64,000 bases of DNA from Streptomyces sp. WP-1 (GCF_030450125.1 NZ_CP123923.1:7225001-7289000); one strand, 5' to 3'; shown: positions 1 to 8,507, counted from the stretch's first letter. The notes: generated by a model not told the origin, from the sequence alone. Numbers and translations are program-made.

Positions 1-38
1 TGACCGCACGGCACACGCGCGGCCAGGGAGAAGTGCAC

Positions 39-75
39 CGGCCCGGCCCCTCGCACAGGCGAGGGAACCGGGCCG
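39..75. terminator. Strong hairpin, likely bidirectional terminator
   Basis: Two stacked perfect stems are visible: positions 39-46 pair with 68-75, and 48-54 (CCCTCGC) pair with 59-65 (GCGAGGG) around the loop ACAG. It sits 36 bases beyond the stop of the leftward isochorismatase gene and would end that transcript. A rightward gene outside the window could use it as well. There is no U-tract, which is usual in Streptomyces. Confidence 0.7.
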
Positions 76-111
76 CCGCGCTGTCCGGCCCTCTGCGGCC
101 GGACACGGGCC

Positions 112-696
112 TCAGCCGTGCGTCTTCGCCAGCAGCTCCAGGATCTCCGCCGTCGTACCGGTCTCGCCCAGGCGCGGGAAGATCTTCTCGACGCTGTGCG
201 CGTGCGTCGCGGCGTCGCGGTCGGCCATCGCGTCGGTGGCCAGGGTGACGTGGTAACCCATGGCGTAGGCGTCACGCGCGGTGGACTCGACGCCGATGCT
301 GGTGGCGATGCCGGTCAGCACGATCTGGGTGACACCGCGGCGGCGCAGCTGCACGTCCAGGTCGGTGCCGAACAGGGCGCTCCAGTTGTGCTTGGTGACC
401 TGGATGTCGCCCGCGTGGCCGGTCAGTTCGTCGACGAGGACGTCCCAGCCCTCCGGGAACGCCGCGCCGCCGCCCTGCTGCTCGGTGCGGCCGGGCATGA
501 CGTCGCCGAAGTCGGCGGCGAAGGAGACCCGGACCAGGACGACGGGCAGGTTCCGGGCGCGGAACGCCTCGGCCAGCTCCACCGAGCGGGACAGCACGTC
601 GGCGCCCGAGTGCGGCTGGGTGGGGGATCCCACGATGCCGCGCTGGAGGTCGATCACGACGAGGGCGGTACGGGGGTCGAGCGTGGTGAGCGACAT
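112..696 (-). CDS. Isochorismatase-family cysteine-hydrolase-like protein
   Basis: A 194-aa cytosolic protein of the isochorismatase fold. VVIDLQRGI near residues 13-21 carries the catalytic Asp, VTKHNWSALFGT near 100-111 carries the Lys, and TGIATSIGVESTARDAYAMG is the nucleophile-loop region. That loop normally reads DVCVESTA in amidases of this family; here it reads SIGVESTA, so the Cys is absent, as in true isochorismatases. The substrate is unknown. It lies 124 bases downstream of a MarR gene on the same strand and is probably co-transcribed with it. A paralogue with the same loop sits at 43640-44260, also beside a MarR gene. Confidence 0.85.
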   Translation of the reverse strand: MSLTTLDPRTALVVIDLQRGIVGSPTQPHSGADVLSRSVELAEAFRARNLPVVLVRVSFAADFGDVMPGRTEQQGGGAAFPEGWDVLVDELTGHAGDIQVTKHNWSALFGTDLDVQLRRRGVTQIVLTGIATSIGVESTARDAYAMGYHVTLATDAMADRDAATHAHSVEKIFPRLGETGTTAEILELLAKTHG

Positions 697-820
697 GAGT
701 CGGTCAGGCCTTTCGGGGGTTGTTTCGGGGTTCGTTCAGGGCCGTGCGGGGTCGCGCACGGGCTCGAACGGGCGTGCGGGGGTGCGCACGTTCTTCCGGT
801 GGTCGCGGCCCTTGCGGTGA

Positions 821-1258
821 CTACGGCCGCGACAGCCGCTGCATCAGTTCCAGCGCCGTCAGGATCGTCTGCCGTTCCTCGTCGCTGTACCGCTCCTGGA
901 AGGCGCGTGCCAGCCACTCCTCGCGCACCTGCTTGTTGCCCTCGACGCGGGCCCGGCCGGCGTCGGTCAGGGTGACCAGCTGGCGGCGGCCGTCGTCCGG
1001 GTCGGGGGCGCGGCGGATCAGATCGTGCTGCTCCAGCCCGGCCAGCGTGGTGGCCATGGACTGCGGGCGCACCCCCTCGGCGGCGGCCAGCGCGCTCGCC
1101 GTCGCCGCGCCGTGCTTGCCGACCAGGGTCAGCGCCGACTCCTGGGACGGAGTCAGGTCCGCGTCCTGGGCGACCTCGCGGATACGGCGCCGCAGCCGGC
1201 TGAACGCCACCCGCAGCTCGCGCGCCGCCCGGACCGCCGCGTCGGAGATGTCTTCCAT
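821..1258 (-). CDS. MarR-family transcriptional regulator
   Basis: 145 aa, the usual MarR length. The winged helix is clear: DLTPSQESALTLVGKHG, then ALAAAEGVRPQSMATTLAGL (recognition helix), then the wing DPDDGRRQLVTLTDAGRA. The ATG at 1258 is chosen because the fold begins just after it; the open frame extends to 1438, but that part has no family similarity. The gene is upstream of the isochorismatase gene on the same strand. A palindrome and direct repeats at 1281-1310, right before the start, are probable self-operators. The ligand is unknown. Confidence 0.88.
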   Translation of the reverse strand: MEDISDAAVRAARELRVAFSRLRRRIREVAQDADLTPSQESALTLVGKHGAATASALAAAEGVRPQSMATTLAGLEQHDLIRRAPDPDDGRRQLVTLTDAGRARVEGNKQVREEWLARAFQERYSDEERQTILTALELMQRLSRP

Positions 1259-1280
1259 GCCGGTCACCCTAAGTCCGCCA

Positions 1281-1310
1281 GGACAGACTGTCCAGCCGAA
1301 ACTGTTCAGC
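1281..1310. promoter_or_regulatory. Probable MarR operator: palindrome plus direct repeats
   Basis: GGACAGACTGTCC at 1281-1293 is a perfect inverted repeat (arms GGACAG/CTGTCC). ACTGTCCAGC at 1287-1296 is repeated as ACTGTTCAGC at 1301-1310. The block lies 23-52 bases upstream of the MarR start at 1258, where MarR proteins commonly bind to autoregulate. Assignment to this MarR is inferred from position only. Confidence 0.5.
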
Positions 1311-1403
1311 TTTGCCTGAAGAACGCTCGGGTACTCGTCGCACGGCCCGAGAGCCCCCGGAAGGCGGCCGGAGAAGACGGCCCGGCGGGAGCGAGGAGCG
1401 CGG

Positions 1404-2535
1404 ATGACCCCAGGGGACATGAGCGACACCGGCGGCACGAGCGACCTGGCCGCACTGGCCGCGGCCCTGCGCGCCGAGGTGGACGGCGAGATCCGCTTCG
1501 ACGCGGGCAGCCGCGGCGCCTACGCCACCGACGGCTCCAACTACCGGCAGGTGCCCCTCGGCGTCGTCGCCCCCCGCACGGTCGAGGACGGCGCCCGCGC
1601 GGTCTCGGCGTGCGCGCGCTCCGGCGCCCCCGTCCTGTCCCGGGGCGGCGGCACCAGCCTGGCCGGGCAGTGCGCCAACACCGCCGTGGTGATCGACCGG
1701 AGCAAGTACGGCACCGGACTGATCACCGTGGACCCCGAGCGGCGCACCTGCGTGGTGGAACCCGGCATCGTCCTCGACGACCTCGACGCGCAACTCGCCC
1801 GATATCAGCTCCGGTTCGGGCCCAAACCGTCCACCCACAGCCACTGCGCGCTCGGCGGCATGATCGGCAACAACTCCTGCGGCGCCTCCGCCCAGGCCTG
1901 CGGCAAGACCGTCGACGACGTCCGGCGCCTGGAGATCCTCACCTGCGACGGGCAGCACGCCTGGGTCGGCCCCACCCCGCCCGCCGAACGCGCCCGGATC
2001 ATCGCCGCCGGCGGCCGGCTCGCCGACCTCTGCACCGGCCTCGACCGCATCGTCACCGACCACCTGGCCGACATCCGCCACGGCTACCCGAAGATCCCGC
2101 GCCGCGTCTCCGGCTACAACCCCGACCTGGTGCCCGTCCCGCCGTACCAGTCGCTCCTCGTCCTCGGCTACGACGACATCTGCGCCGCCGCCGACGGCGT
2201 CCCCCGCCTCCTGGAGCACTCCTCGCCCACCCAGCTGGAGGCCCTGGACGGGCGCATGGCCCAGCTGATGCGCGAGGAGGGCGCCTACCTCGACCCCCTC
2301 GACGTTCTTCCCGAAGGCGACAGTTGGCTGATGGCGCAGTACAGCGGCCACAGCCAGGAGGGACGTCGACGGACAGGCGCACGCCCTGCTGCGCGCCGTC
2401 GGCCGCGACGAGAACAGCCCCTCCGTCGCCTTCTCCGACGACCCCGGGCGCGAGCAGAAGATGCTCAGGGCCCGCGAGGCCGGACTCGGCTCACCGACAG
2501 TGAAACCCACCGACAGTGAAACCCACCGACAGTGA
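1404..2535 (+). pseudogene. FAD-binding / Fe-S oxidase, frameshifted and truncated
   Basis: The N-terminal half of a large FAD/FMN-containing dehydrogenase (GlcD/D-lactate dehydrogenase type, normally about 950-1000 aa with a C-terminal Fe-S domain). The FAD-binding PCMH fold is clear: LSRGGGTSLAGQ, then KPSTHSHCALGGMIGNNSCG, then PRRVSGYNPD. Near 2361 the frame breaks. Shifting one base restores family-like sequence (DVDGQAHALLRAVGRDENSP, later FSDDPGREQKMLRAREAG), which then ends at 2535. Everything after about residue 375, including the Fe-S domain, is missing. The start has a good ribosome site (GAGGAG at 1394-1399). The lesion is one frameshift plus a large 3' deletion ending in short tandem repeats. 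Confidence 0.85.
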
Positions 2536-2554
2536 AACTCACCCACAACGAAAG
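2491..2554. repeat. 16-bp tandem repeat, 3 copies plus a degenerate fourth
   Basis: The unit CCACCGACAGTGAAAC occurs at 2491-2506 (first base T), 2507-2522 and 2523-2538, with a decayed copy at 2539-2554. It lies exactly where the truncated oxidase ends and just before the SDR start at 2568. It may mark the deletion junction or act as repeated sites upstream of the SDR gene. Confidence 0.8.
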
Positions 2555-2567
2555 GGAGTCGAGCGCC

Positions 2568-3575
2568 ATGCCTACGACCGTCGTCATCACCGGTGCGAGC
2601 GCCGGGATCGGCCGCGCCACCGCGCGCCGCTACGGCCGGCGCGGAGCCGATGTCGTGCTGGTCGCGCGGGGCGCGAGCGGCCTCGAAGCGGTCGCCGACG
2701 AGGTCGCGGCGCTCGGCGGGCGCCCCCTCGTACAGCCCGCCGACATGGCCGACCCGGCACAGGCGGAAGCCGTCGCGGCCGCCGCCGAGCGGGAGTTCGG
2801 CCCGATCGACGTCTGGATCAACTGCGCCTTCGCCTCCGTGTTCGCGCCTTTCGACCGCATCACCCCGGACGAGTACAAGCGCGTCACCGACGTGACCTAC
2901 CTGGGCTTCGTCAACGGCACTCGCGCCGCCCTCGCCCGGATGCTGCCGCGCGACCGGGGCACCATCGTGCAGGTCGGCTCCGCGCTCGGCGAACGCTCGA
3001 TCCCCCTGCAATCCGCGTACTGCGGCGCCAAACACGCCATCAACGGCTTCACCTCCTCGCTGCGCACCGAACTCCTGCACCGCGGCAGCCGGGTGCGCAT
3101 CACCGTCGCCCAGATGCCCGCCGTCAACACCCCGCAGTTCGGCTGGGTCCGCAACCGCCTGGACCACCACCCCATGCCGGTCCCGCCGATCTACCAGCCG
3201 GAGGTCGCCGCCCGGGGCGTGATGTACGCGGCCGACCACCCGCGCCGCAAGCAGTACTACATCGGGGCCTCCACCGTCGCCACCCTCTGGGCGAACCGGC
3301 TCTTCCCCGCCCTCCTCGACCGCTACCTGGCCCGCACCGGCTACGACGCCCAGCAGACGACCGATGTCCCGCCCACCGGCGAGGACAACCTCTTCACCCC
3401 GGTCGACCGGGACCCCGGAGGGGACCGGGGCGCCCATGGCGCGTTCGACGACAGCGCGCATGCCCATTCCTGGCAGGAGGCCGTGCTACGGCATCCCGCC
3501 ACCACGGCCGTCGGCGCGGGAGCGGCCGCCCTGGCCGCCGCCGCGGGTGTACGACGCCTGAGGCGGTCGGCGTAG
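2568..3575 (+). CDS. SDR-family NAD(P)-dependent oxidoreductase
   Basis: 335 aa, a short-chain dehydrogenase with an extended C-terminus. The Rossmann motif TGASAGIG is at residues 8-15, the structural Asn is in WINCAFASV, and the catalytic Ser-Tyr-Lys set appears as GSALGE and AYCGAKH. The last 80 or so residues are an added tail rich in Ala and Arg, with a possible hydrophobic helix (TTAVGAGAAALAAAAGV). The start at 2568 has AAAGGGAG 9 bases upstream. The enzyme should act on an alcohol or ketone; the substrate is not evident. It follows the broken oxidase and 16-bp repeats. Confidence 0.88.
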   Translation: MPTTVVITGASAGIGRATARRYGRRGADVVLVARGASGLEAVADEVAALGGRPLVQPADMADPAQAEAVAAAAEREFGPIDVWINCAFASVFAPFDRITPDEYKRVTDVTYLGFVNGTRAALARMLPRDRGTIVQVGSALGERSIPLQSAYCGAKHAINGFTSSLRTELLHRGSRVRITVAQMPAVNTPQFGWVRNRLDHHPMPVPPIYQPEVAARGVMYAADHPRRKQYYIGASTVATLWANRLFPALLDRYLARTGYDAQQTTDVPPTGEDNLFTPVDRDPGGDRGAHGAFDDSAHAHSWQEAVLRHPATTAVGAGAAALAAAAGVRRLRRSA

Positions 3576-3669
3576 GGGGCGCGGACGTACCCCACCCCCC
3601 AGGCGGGGAACCGCACCCGGCCCGGGGACACGCCGCACGCCCCGGCCACCCGGCCGGACGGCACCCGCC

Positions 3670-3675
3670 TAGGCT
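3670..3675 (+). promoter_or_regulatory. Predicted -10 box of a leaderless promoter
   Basis: TAGGCT sits 12 bases before the GTG at 3682 with no ribosome-binding sequence between them, so transcription would start at the start codon. No clear -35 box is seen. Confidence 0.45.
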
Positions 3676-3681
3676 GGAGCC

Positions 3682-4182
3682 GTGCGACTCCTGCTCATGT
3701 CCGACACGCATCTGCCCCGGCGCGCCAAGCGGCTCCCGGAGGAGTTGCTGGACGAACTCCCGCGCGCGGACGTCGTGTTCCACGCCGGGGACTGGGTGGA
3801 CACCGCCACGCTCGATCTGCTGGAGCAGCGCAGCCGCCGGCTGATCGGGGTGTACGGCAACAACGACGGCCCCGGACTGCGCGCCCGGCTGCCCGAGGTG
3901 GCGTACGCCGAACTCGACGGCCTGCGCTTCGGGGCGGTGCACGAGACCGGGTCCGCGCAGGGCCGGGAGGCCCGTTGCGCCGCCCGCTTCCCCGACCTCG
4001 ACGTGCTGGTGTTCGGGCACAGCCACATCCCCTGGGACAGCACCGCCCCCGGCGGGCTCCGGCTCCTCAACCCCGGGTCGCCGACCGACCGCCGCCGCCA
4101 GCCGTACTGCACCTATATGACGGCCGAGACCGAGGGCGGGACCCTCACCGAGGTGACCCTGCGCCGGCTGCCCCGGCGGTAG
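3682..4182 (+). CDS. Metallophosphoesterase, YfcE/MJ0936 type
   Basis: 166 aa, a full-length small calcineurin-like phosphoesterase. Metal ligands follow family order: MSDTHLP (D-x-H) at the N-terminus, HAGDWVD (GD), YGNNDGP (GNxD) and VFGHSHIPW (GHTH-type) near residues 112-120. Such enzymes hydrolyse phosphodiesters with two divalent metals in the cytosol; the substrate cannot be read from sequence. The start is a GTG with a -10-like box right before it, suggesting a leaderless mRNA. A GNAT gene follows 22 bases later. Confidence 0.88.
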   Translation: MRLLLMSDTHLPRRAKRLPEELLDELPRADVVFHAGDWVDTATLDLLEQRSRRLIGVYGNNDGPGLRARLPEVAYAELDGLRFGAVHETGSAQGREARCAARFPDLDVLVFGHSHIPWDSTAPGGLRLLNPGSPTDRRRQPYCTYMTAETEGGTLTEVTLRRLPRR

Positions 4183-4204
4183 CACGGCGTGCGATCATCA
4201 CCGG

Positions 4205-4795
4205 ATGATCACCGGTGCGGGCATACCCGACGTCGTACCCGCGGGCCGCATGGCCGACGGCGCGCAACCCGTTCTCGGCCTCGCGCGGGGCATGGAGCAG
4301 CCGCACTGGAGCGCGGACGACGCCGACGCGCTGCTGACCGCCGCGCGGGACCCGGCGATCAGGCGCTGGAACCTGTTCACCGCGGCCGACCACGCCGACG
4401 CCCGGCGCCGGATCGAGCGGATGCACGAGCGGTGGCGGGGCGAGACCGGCGCCGTCTGGGCCGTCGCCCGGACCGGTGGCACCGCGATCGGACTGATCGG
4501 GCTCAACGACATCGACCTCGCGGGCGGCGCCGCCGAACTCGTCTACTGGCTGCTGCCCGAGGCCCGCGGCACCGGCCTCGCCGTCACCGCGACCCGGCGC
4601 CTGGCCCACTGGTCCCTCGACGACCTGGGCCTGCACCGCCTGCGGCTGTGCCACTCCACCGCCAACCCCGCCTCCTGCCGGGTCGCCGAGAAGGCCGGCT
4701 TCACCTACGAGGGCACGATGCGCGGCGCCCTGCTGCACGCCGACGGCTGGCACGACCAGCATCTGCACGCACGGCTGGCGGGCGACCCGGGGTAG
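4205..4795 (+). CDS. GNAT-family N-acetyltransferase
   Basis: 196 aa, RimJ/RimL-like. The acetyl-CoA loop region reads LLPEARGTGLAVTATRRLAHW, and the C-terminal strand-helix ANPASCRVAEKAGFTYEGTM is diagnostic of this group. The acceptor is unknown; relatives acetylate protein N-termini or small amines. No ribosome site precedes the ATG, but GATCAT lies at 4193-4198, so a leaderless start is possible. MEQPHW further in could be an alternative start. It may share a transcript with the phosphoesterase just upstream. Confidence 0.85.
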   Translation: MITGAGIPDVVPAGRMADGAQPVLGLARGMEQPHWSADDADALLTAARDPAIRRWNLFTAADHADARRRIERMHERWRGETGAVWAVARTGGTAIGLIGLNDIDLAGGAAELVYWLLPEARGTGLAVTATRRLAHWSLDDLGLHRLRLCHSTANPASCRVAEKAGFTYEGTMRGALLHADGWHDQHLHARLAGDPG

Positions 4796-5054
4796 CGGGG
4801 GACGGGATCAGGGGACCGGCAATCGACGCTCGGCCCCGCGCCCGACACCGCGCCGTTCCGCGCCCCGCGCACCACCGCCGCGAGCCGTTCCAGCGCGGCG
4901 ATGTCGCGGTGCCGCAGCAGCTCCGTGGAGCTGGCGAGCGTCGCCGTGGGCGGGCCCAGTGGATCGCGTTCGCCGGGGCCACGGCTGCCGCTTGCCGCGT
5001 CCCGCGCGCGCAGCCTCGGCCGGGGTGGGGGAGGGGTGCGGGCCGCCGCCAGGG

Positions 5055-5336
5055 GAGGGACCGGCCACGCGCAGGGCAGCGAGCCGAGCCCCTCGGCGAG
5101 GTCCGCGCCGCTGAACGCGGCGAGGACACCGGGGCGTTCGAGCGCGGGGCGACATCGACGCGGGTGGGGCGGGCGTGCGCCATCGGGCTGCGCAGGACGG
5201 CCAGGTGCGGCAGCCCGGCGACCTGGATGTTGTCGGTCCAGGTGGTCTGGCCGGTGATCAGCCGGGCGTCCTCCTTGCGCAGCCGGGACCGGCCGACCTC
5301 CCGCCCGACCTCGTCCGCCACGCTCTGCCCGGTCAT
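5055..5336 (-). pseudogene. Xanthine dehydrogenase/CoxL large subunit, N-terminal remnant
   Basis: The start overlaps the stop of the 2Fe-2S subunit gene (ATGA), as in intact operons. The protein begins with family-typical sequence (SRLRKEDARLITGQTTWTDN, then VLRSPMAHAR). Around 5145 one G is missing (GCCCCGCGCTCG where GCCCCGGCGCTCG is expected). In the shifted frame similarity continues as ALERPGVLAAFSGADLAEG and LPCAWPV, ending near 5060. About 650-700 residues, including the molybdopterin site, are absent. The 4796-5054 stretch has an unassigned reading frame (it includes STELLRHRDIAALERLAAVV) that I do not recognise. The enzyme cannot be made from this locus. Confidence 0.8.
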
Positions 5337-5863
5337 GCCCGCACCTCCTCGGTAACCTGCGCCCCGGAGGCGTCCGCCGCAGGGTCGCCGGGCCCGGGGC
5401 CGTCCTGCCGCCCGGCGGCGGCGAGCACCGCGTGGACGATGCTCTGGTAGCCGGTGCAGCGGCAGAGGTTGCCCTCCAGGGCGCCGCGCACCTCCTCGGA
5501 GGTGGGGTGCGGGTTCTCCCGCAGGAGATCGCGCGCCGCCATGATCATGCCGGGGGTGCAGCAGCCGCACTGGAGGGCGTGCCGCTCGTGGAACGCGCGC
5601 TGGAGCGGCGTCCACGCGCCGTACTCCGGCAGGCCCTGCACGGTCGTCACCGCGCATCCGTCCGCCTGGACGGCCGGCACCGAGCAGCTCTTGGCGGTCG
5701 CGCCGTCCAGGTCGACCGTGCACGCCCCGCAGGTGGAGGTGTCGCAGCCGATCGGGGTGCCGGTCAGACCGAGGCGGTCCCGCAGGTAGTGGGCGAGGAG
5801 CAGCCGCGGCTCCACGTCGTCCTCGTAGACCGTGCCGTCCACGGTCACCTCGATGTGCGTCAT
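5333..5863 (-). CDS. (2Fe-2S)-binding small subunit of a molybdenum hydroxylase (CoxS-like)
   Basis: 176 aa, the usual length of CoxS/XdhC-type iron-sulfur subunits. The plant-ferredoxin cluster motif is GCDTSTCGACTVDLDG near residues 39-54. The second helical cluster is LQCGCCTPGMIMAARDLL and GNLCRCTGYQ. It would pass electrons from the Mo cofactor to FAD. Its partner, the large subunit, is a truncated frameshifted remnant directly downstream, and no FAD (CoxM) subunit is visible. It may therefore be an orphan, or serve an enzyme encoded elsewhere. Confidence 0.9.
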   Translation of the reverse strand: MTHIEVTVDGTVYEDDVEPRLLLAHYLRDRLGLTGTPIGCDTSTCGACTVDLDGATAKSCSVPAVQADGCAVTTVQGLPEYGAWTPLQRAFHERHALQCGCCTPGMIMAARDLLRENPHPTSEEVRGALEGNLCRCTGYQSIVHAVLAAAGRQDGPGPGDPAADASGAQVTEEVRA

Positions 5864-5975
5864 GCACCCTCCGGACCGTGCGGGCAGGAGTCGAGATCAG
5901 CCGGTCCGGCGTGGTGTACGTCACTCTATGACCGGGGTGGGGGGCCCGGCGATCGCTCAGCCCTCTGACCTGTTG

Positions 5976-5992
5976 AGCATTGATCCAATGCT
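5976..5992. promoter_or_regulatory. Inverted repeat AGCATTG-N3-CAATGCT
   Basis: Perfect 7-base arms with a 3-base spacer, inside the non-coding stretch 5864-6468 and 113 bases upstream of the 2Fe-2S gene start. It looks like a dimeric regulator site. The rest of the 600-base stretch shows no convincing gene; a short coding-like piece (ELEQRLPGLTRGE) at about 6138-6176 is not recognised. Confidence 0.5.
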
Positions 5993-6468
5993 GAGGAGGG
6001 AGACTTTCGCGCACTGAACGTGACCGACCGATACCGAACGGCTGCCGCATTCCGCCGGGGTGATCAGGTGCTCGGCAGCGCCGACGGCACCCCGGGGAAC
6101 GCACCGGCCGACACCCTGCGCGCCGCCCGCATCCATGAGCTGGAGCAACGGCTGCCGGGGCTGACCCGGGGCGAGGGCGAGAACTGGAGACCGCCTCCGA
6201 CCACTACACACCCCTCACCCACGGCCCGGTCCCCGAGCGCCGCGCCGACCACAACCCGCTGAACAGGAGGAATACCTGCTGAACGAGATCCGCGGGGCGG
6301 GGGACCGAGCGGCCGGGCCCGGCGGCAGCCGTTCGGCGCGCGCGATCGCGCCGGAACTGGTCTGCTGGTCAGGGGCGGCCCGTCGTACCGGCCCGTCCGG
6401 GAGAGCGGCGGCCGGCACCCCGGTCGGCTGCCCCGCCCACGCTCGTACCCCCTTCCCCGGAGAGATCC

Positions 6469-7494
6469 ATGAGCAGCTATCGAGTCGCCCAAGTGACCGC
6501 CGCGAACGGGACGTTCGAGGTCGTCGAGCGCGAGGTGCCACGGCCGGGGCCCGGCCACGCGCGGATCGCCGTCGAGGCGTGCGGCGTCTGCCACAGCGAC
6601 GCGCTGTTCGTCGGCGCGGCGCTGCCCGGCATCACCTTCCCCGAGGTGCCAGGGCACGAGATCGCCGGGCGGATCGCGGAGCTGGGCGAGGGCGTGGGGG
6701 AGCGCGGATGGCAGGTCGGCGACCGGGTGGCCGTGGGCTGGTTCGGCGGCAGCTGCGGCCACTGCCGGGCCTGCCGCGAGGGCGACTTCATCGTGTGCGA
6801 GAGCCTCAAGGTGCCGGGCTGGACCTACGACGGCGGCTTCGGCGAGCAGATGATCGCACCCGCCGACGCCCTGGCCCGGATCCCCGACGCGCTCTCCGCG
6901 AGCGACGCCGGACCGCTGGCCTGCGCGGGCGTGACCACGTTCAACGGGCTGCGGCGCAGCGCGGGCCGCCCCGGCGACCTGGTCGCGGTGCTCGGCCTCG
7001 GCGGCCTCGGACACCTGGGTGTGCAGTACGCGGTCGCGATGGGCTTCGAGACGGTCGCGATCGCCCGGGGCCCCCAGAAGGCGGACTTCGCCCGGCAGCT
7101 CGGCGCCCACCACTACGTCGACAGCACCGCCGCCACCCCGGTCGCCGAGGCGCTGCAGTCCCTCGGCGGTGCCAAGGTCGTCCTCGCCACCGCCGGCAAC
7201 TCCGAGGCCATCTCCGCCACGGTGGACGGCCTGACCCACCGCGGCGAACTGGTCGTCATCGGCGCGGACATCGCCCCCCTCGGCATCAACCCCAACCAAC
7301 TCCTCATGGCCGCCCGCGTGGTCCGGGGCCACCCCTCCGGAACCTCGCGGGAGGTCGAGGACACCATGGCGTTCAGCGTCCTGCACGGCATCCGCCCGAT
7401 GACGGAGAAGGTCCCGCTGACGGAGGCGGACGCGGCGTACCGGAAGATGCTCGCGGGGAACGCGCGGTTCAGGATGGTCCTGACGGAGGGGTGA
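6469..7494 (+). CDS. Zinc-dependent alcohol dehydrogenase (medium-chain, AdhP-like)
   Basis: 341 aa, full length. Catalytic zinc ligands are in CGVCHSD (residues 38-44) and GHEIAG. The structural zinc loop is CGHCRACREGDFIVCE. The Rossmann motif is GLGGLGHLG. These features define an NAD(P)-dependent alcohol/aldehyde oxidoreductase. Start 6469 has GGAGAG 7-8 bases upstream. It is monocistronic: the next gene, folD, runs convergently. Substrate range cannot be predicted. Confidence 0.9.
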   Translation: MSSYRVAQVTAANGTFEVVEREVPRPGPGHARIAVEACGVCHSDALFVGAALPGITFPEVPGHEIAGRIAELGEGVGERGWQVGDRVAVGWFGGSCGHCRACREGDFIVCESLKVPGWTYDGGFGEQMIAPADALARIPDALSASDAGPLACAGVTTFNGLRRSAGRPGDLVAVLGLGGLGHLGVQYAVAMGFETVAIARGPQKADFARQLGAHHYVDSTAATPVAEALQSLGGAKVVLATAGNSEAISATVDGLTHRGELVVIGADIAPLGINPNQLLMAARVVRGHPSGTSREVEDTMAFSVLHGIRPMTEKVPLTEADAAYRKMLAGNARFRMVLTEG

Positions 7495-7623
7495 GCCGGG
7501 GGCCGCGATTCCGGCGCCCCCTCGGCCGACTCCCGCCGCGCGCGACCGAGTCCGACCGGTGCGGCCGGGGACGAGTACGCGGCCGGTACCGCCGGATACG
7601 CCCGCCCCGCCCCCTTCCCGCCG

Positions 7624-8484
7624 TCAGGCCGCCCCCAGCCCCCCTGCCGCGGTCTCCGCCGCCGTCACCGTCTGCTCCAGCAGCGTGGCGATCGTCATCG
7701 GGCCGACGCCGCCCGGGACCGGGGTGATCAGGGAGGCCCGTTCGACGGCCGAGTCGAAGTCGACGTCGCCCACGTTCCCGGCGTTGTAACCGGCGTCGAC
7801 CACCACCGCGCCGGGCTTGATGTCCTGGCCCCGCAGCAGCCGCGGCCGGCCGACCGCGGCGACGACGATGTCCGCCTCGCGGACCGCCGCCGGCAGATCA
7901 GCGGTGCGCGAGTGGCAGTACGTCACCGTCGCGTCCCTGGCCAGCAGCAGCATGCCCACCGGCTTGCCGAGGATCGCGCTGCGGCCCACCACCACGGCCC
8001 GCTTCCCGGCCGGGTCGACACCGTACTCGTCCAGCAGCCGCAGGATGCCGCCCGGCGTGCAGGACACGAAGCCCGGCAGGCCGAAGCTCATCGTGGCGAA
8101 GGAGGCGAAGGTGACCCCGTCGACGTCCTTCTCGGGCGCGATCGCCTCGAACGCGGCCCGCTCGTCGACGTGGTCGCCCACCGGGTGCTGGAGCAGGATC
8201 CCGTGCACCGCCGGGTCGGCCGACAACTCCCGCAACGTGCCCACCAGTTCGGCGGTGGACGTGCTCGCGGGCAGCGCCACGTGCCGGGAGGTGATGCCGG
8301 CCTTGCGGCAGCGGTTCTGCTTCATCCGGACGTACGTCACGGACGCCGGGTCCTCGCCGACCAGCACGGTCGCGAGACAGGGCACCACACCGGTGCGCGC
8401 GGTGAGTTCCGCCGCCCTGCGCGCGGTGTCCTCGACGATGCGACGGGCGAGGGCGGTTCCGTCCATGAGACGGGCCTGGGTCAT
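7624..8484 (-). CDS. folD: Methylenetetrahydrofolate dehydrogenase / cyclohydrolase
   Basis: 286 aa. The bifunctional enzyme interconverts 5,10-methylene-, methenyl- and 10-formyl-tetrahydrofolate. Visible signatures are the active-site YVRMKQNRCRKAG (Tyr-x3-Lys), LLQHPVGDHVDE, the dinucleotide-binding GRSAILGKPVGMLL and the C-terminal TPVPGGVGPMTIATLL. Start 8484 is set by family alignment and AGGAG upstream. A ZTP riboswitch lies directly before it, so expression should rise when 10-formyl-THF is short and AICAR phosphates build up. Confidence 0.95.
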   Translation of the reverse strand: MTQARLMDGTALARRIVEDTARRAAELTARTGVVPCLATVLVGEDPASVTYVRMKQNRCRKAGITSRHVALPASTSTAELVGTLRELSADPAVHGILLQHPVGDHVDERAAFEAIAPEKDVDGVTFASFATMSFGLPGFVSCTPGGILRLLDEYGVDPAGKRAVVVGRSAILGKPVGMLLLARDATVTYCHSRTADLPAAVREADIVVAAVGRPRLLRGQDIKPGAVVVDAGYNAGNVGDVDFDSAVERASLITPVPGGVGPMTIATLLEQTVTAAETAAGGLGAA

Positions 8485-8507
8485 GCGGCACACTCCTGAG
8501 CTGGATC

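Noticed and set aside
2491..2554. Short direct repeats that might be a CRISPR array
   Set aside because: The copies abut with no unique spacers and no cas gene is present. The same applies to 34918-35009, 43995-44048 and 50275-50362.
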